NCBI GenBank assembly: GCA_050736615.1
Contig: JBOHWL010000018.1
Location: 1-8,240, forward strand
DNA: 8,240 nucleotides
Direction of reading: 5' to 3'
From: JBOHWJ01 sp050736615
Lineage (GTDB): Bacteria > Desulfobacterota > Binatia > Binatales > Binataceae
Numbering within the stretch: position 1 is the first letter of the stretch; each line of letters starts with the position of its first letter. The notes below the pieces were generated by a model. That model ran no database searches, was not told where the DNA came from, and saw only the letters and a list, made by a program, of their open reading frames with translations. A program made the position numbers and the translations under genes. Shown in pieces: positions 6,973 to 8,240 of the stretch.

Positions 6973-7788
6973 TTATTTCTTTGGACCGGCGCCGGGCCAG
7001 GAGGCGGTCGCGCCAAGGCCCTCCAGCGCCAGCCCATAGCCTAGATTATCAAGCATCAGTTTCTTCAACTGCTGGGTCAGCGCGACGCGCGCGTAACGCA
7101 CCGTCAGCGGCGGTTTGGCGGTTATCAGGCGGGCCAATTCCCACGCGCGCGGCAGCAGCGCCTCGCGCGGCAGGACTTCGCTGACCACGCCCAGATTGAG
7201 CGCCTCGCGGGCGGACAGCTTCTGCCCGGTCAGCAGGAAATAGCGCCCGCGATTGACCCCCAGCAGCAGCGGCCACACAATGTGCACGCCGTCGCCCGGC
7301 ACGACGCCGTTGGGAAAATGCGGCGCGTCCTGGAAGGCGGCGTTCTCGGCCGCCAGCACGATATCGCACAGCACCGCCAATTCCGCGTGAATCAAGGCCG
7401 GACCGTTGACCGCCGCGATCATCGGCACCTCGATATTCAGGTGATTCATCAACAGATATTTGGCATCATTGTAAATATAATCCCATGAAGTGGGTTTGAC
7501 CCCGAAGGGTTGCGGACCTCCCTCGCCGTGCGGCACTTTGAGGCCGCGACCGCCACCGCCGTCGATCTCCGCGCAGAAGGCGTCGCCGGTACCGGTGATA
7601 ATCACGCATCGGTTGCCGTGGTCGCGCGCGAGGTCCTCAAAGGCATAGGAGAGCTGTTCATGCGGTGGCCCGCCCCATTTAAGCTCGGCCTCGTTGCTGT
7701 GGAGCGTCATCTGCACGATCCCATCGCGGCGTTCCATTTTGATATGTGAATACTTTTGCGCGTAATCTTCGAATTTGCTGCTCGCCAT
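6973..7788 (-). CDS. Crotonase-fold C-C hydrolase, 6-oxocamphor hydrolase-like
   Basis: A 271-residue crotonase-superfamily protein, first gene of the minus-strand cluster. General matches are VIITGTGDAFCAEIDG (62-77), IEVPMIAAVNGPA (119-131) and CDIVLAAENAAFQD (141-154). It departs from enoyl-CoA hydratases: the oxyanion loop reads FCAEID instead of CAGxD, the second loop is GPALIHAEL instead of a GGG motif, and the hydratase second Glu is replaced by PHFPNGVVPGDG. In 6-oxocamphor hydrolase of Rhodococcus I recall active-site residues His122, His145, Asp154 and Glu244; here H134, H157, D166 and E256 have the same spacings (23, 9, 90). The N-terminal SKFEDYAQKYSHI and the later GVNRGRYFLLTGQ also resemble that enzyme. 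The likely reaction is retro-Claisen hydrolysis of a beta-diketone; a CoA-thioester substrate is less likely. No strong ribosome site is visible before ATG 7788. Confidence 0.85.
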   Translation of the reverse strand: MASSKFEDYAQKYSHIKMERRDGIVQMTLHSNEAELKWGGPPHEQLSYAFEDLARDHGNRCVIITGTGDAFCAEIDGGGGRGLKVPHGEGGPQPFGVKPTSWDYIYNDAKYLLMNHLNIEVPMIAAVNGPALIHAELAVLCDIVLAAENAAFQDAPHFPNGVVPGDGVHIVWPLLLGVNRGRYFLLTGQKLSAREALNLGVVSEVLPREALLPRAWELARLITAKPPLTVRYARVALTQQLKKLMLDNLGYGLALEGLGATASWPGAGPKK

Positions 7789-7985
7789 CGCCCGCTAATG
7801 CTCCTATGCGCTGCAAAGCTGGTTTCAACGATTCTACTAAACCTTGGCTTGGAAGCGCTAACGCGATCGGCGGACGCCATCACGCCGCCCGCCTGATGCG
7901 CTTTCCACACACGCATCCGGATGCAGTGCTAGCATAAAAGATGCGTTGCTCTCGCGGTCCGCTCGGTCGCGAGGACCGCTAAGCT
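7789..7985. promoter_or_regulatory. Divergent intergenic region with 12-bp palindrome
   Basis: This 197-bp gap separates the divergent crotonase operon and the membrane-protein gene, so both promoters should lie here. GCATCCGGATGC (7913-7924) is a perfect 12-bp palindrome and a possible operator. On the minus strand TAGAAT (7836-7831) is a -10-like box without a good -35. On the plus strand TAGCAT/CATAAA around 7930-7938 is a weak -10 candidate. No promoter can be assigned firmly. Confidence 0.35.
7951..7979 (+). promoter_or_regulatory. Alternative hairpins in the leader of the membrane-protein gene
   Basis: GCGGTCC (7954-7960) can pair with GGACCGC (7973-7979), and CTCGCG (7951-7956) can pair with CGCGAG (7968-7973). 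The two stems share bases and exclude each other. The probable Shine-Dalgarno GAGGA (7971-7975) lies in the right arms, ten bases before ATG 7986, so folding could mask it. Regulation is inferred only. Confidence 0.35.
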
Positions 7986-8240
7986 ATGTTGAACGACCTC
8001 CGCACTACTCACGTACCGACTCCGAGCCTTTCCAGAATCCGCTCCTGGTACGTATCGCTCAGTCCCGGCAAGCAGACGCTCCTCCAGGACGCGGTGGTAT
8101 GGCTGGTGGCGGCGCTCTTAGTGTGGTGGGTTACGCGGGGCGTGTCGTTCGACAAGTTCTTTAAGGCACTCACGAACGCTGATATCAAGCTCTTCATCGG
8201 GGTCCAGATCGGGTCGTTTTTTCTCTGGTGGCTGGGCGAC
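7986..8240 (+). CDS. Polytopic membrane protein, N-terminal part (possible LPG-synthase-like/flippase-like family)
   Basis: An open frame of 85 codons from ATG 7986 to the window end without a stop. After a polar N-terminus (MLNDLRTTHVPTPSLSRIRS) there is a TM segment at about residues 37-50 (DAVVWLVAALLVWWVTRGV), then SFDKFFKALTNADIKLF and a second TM beginning near residue 70 (FIGVQIGSFFLWWLGD). A first TM ending in an RGV-type turn, a short amphipathic helix, then ADxxLF and another TM is the usual opening of the UPF0104/lysylphosphatidylglycerol-synthase TM-region (flippase-like) family. With only a quarter or so of such a protein visible, the family call is tentative. GAGGA ten bases upstream supports the start. 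It is divergent from the catabolic cluster, with no evident functional link. Confidence 0.6.
   Translation, partial: MLNDLRTTHVPTPSLSRIRSWYVSLSPGKQTLLQDAVVWLVAALLVWWVTRGVSFDKFFKALTNADIKLFIGVQIGSFFLWWLGD

Noticed and set aside
7946..8164. 72-codon plus-strand frame at the right edge
   Set aside because: The frame from 7986 to the window end encodes a coherent two-TM membrane protein start with a ribosome site and overlaps it in another frame.

Overview
The window is GC-rich bacterial chromosome with long typical bacterial ORFs and no phage, plasmid or CRISPR signature. The gene types (a MscS-like channel, FtsH, and a catabolic operon with a luciferase-like oxygenase, a thiolase-fold protein and a DUF35 partner) fit a free-living, probably soil or groundwater, aerobic chemoheterotroph. 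Dispersed GTCATTCCGA-type palindromic repeats and the gene mix are compatible with an uncultured lineage such as Binatota or a deltaproteobacterial relative. That placement is inference and not proven by anything here.

Layout. Left part, plus strand: a 30-bp palindrome at the window edge, then a MscS-family mechanosensitive channel (100-1236). Next is a 418-bp gap holding a minus-strand response-regulator receiver remnant that runs into a dispersed-repeat end, then ftsH (1655-3733), a membrane AAA+ zinc protease with an unusual Ala/Pro/Lys-rich insert in its periplasmic domain. Middle to right, minus strand: a four-gene catabolic cluster read right to left. It comprises a crotonase-fold protein (7788-6973), a luciferase-like flavin monooxygenase (6953-5859), a thiolase-fold protein (5525-4356) and a DUF35 zinc-ribbon/OB-fold protein (4344-3907). 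Right edge, plus strand: the first 85 codons of a polytopic membrane protein (7986 onward), probably of the LPG-synthase-like/flippase-like family, divergent from the catabolic cluster.

How the catabolic genes may work together. The crotonase looks like 6-oxocamphor hydrolase rather than an enoyl-CoA hydratase: the four active-site residues I recall for that enzyme (His, His, Asp, Glu) are all present with the same spacing. The thiolase-fold protein lacks both thiolase cysteines and has tyrosines where Ltp2-type retro-aldolases have them, and it is paired with DUF35 as Ltp2 is with ChsH2. With a luciferase-like oxygenase this suggests a module that oxygenates an alicyclic, terpenoid or steroid-like compound and then cleaves C-C bonds by retro-Claisen and retro-aldol steps. 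The substrate cannot be read from the sequence.

Most striking structure. The oxygenase and thiolase-like genes are separated by about 333 bp flanked by an exact 17-bp direct repeat. One copy is the first 17 bases of the thiolase-like gene; the other abuts the oxygenase stop codon (TAG-ATG). This looks like a scar in an operon that was once tightly packed. The interval contains overlapping inverted repeats (27-bp arms with two mismatches, a perfect 14-bp hairpin, and GTCATTCCGA termini), so a non-autonomous repeat element or recombination between repeats probably split it.
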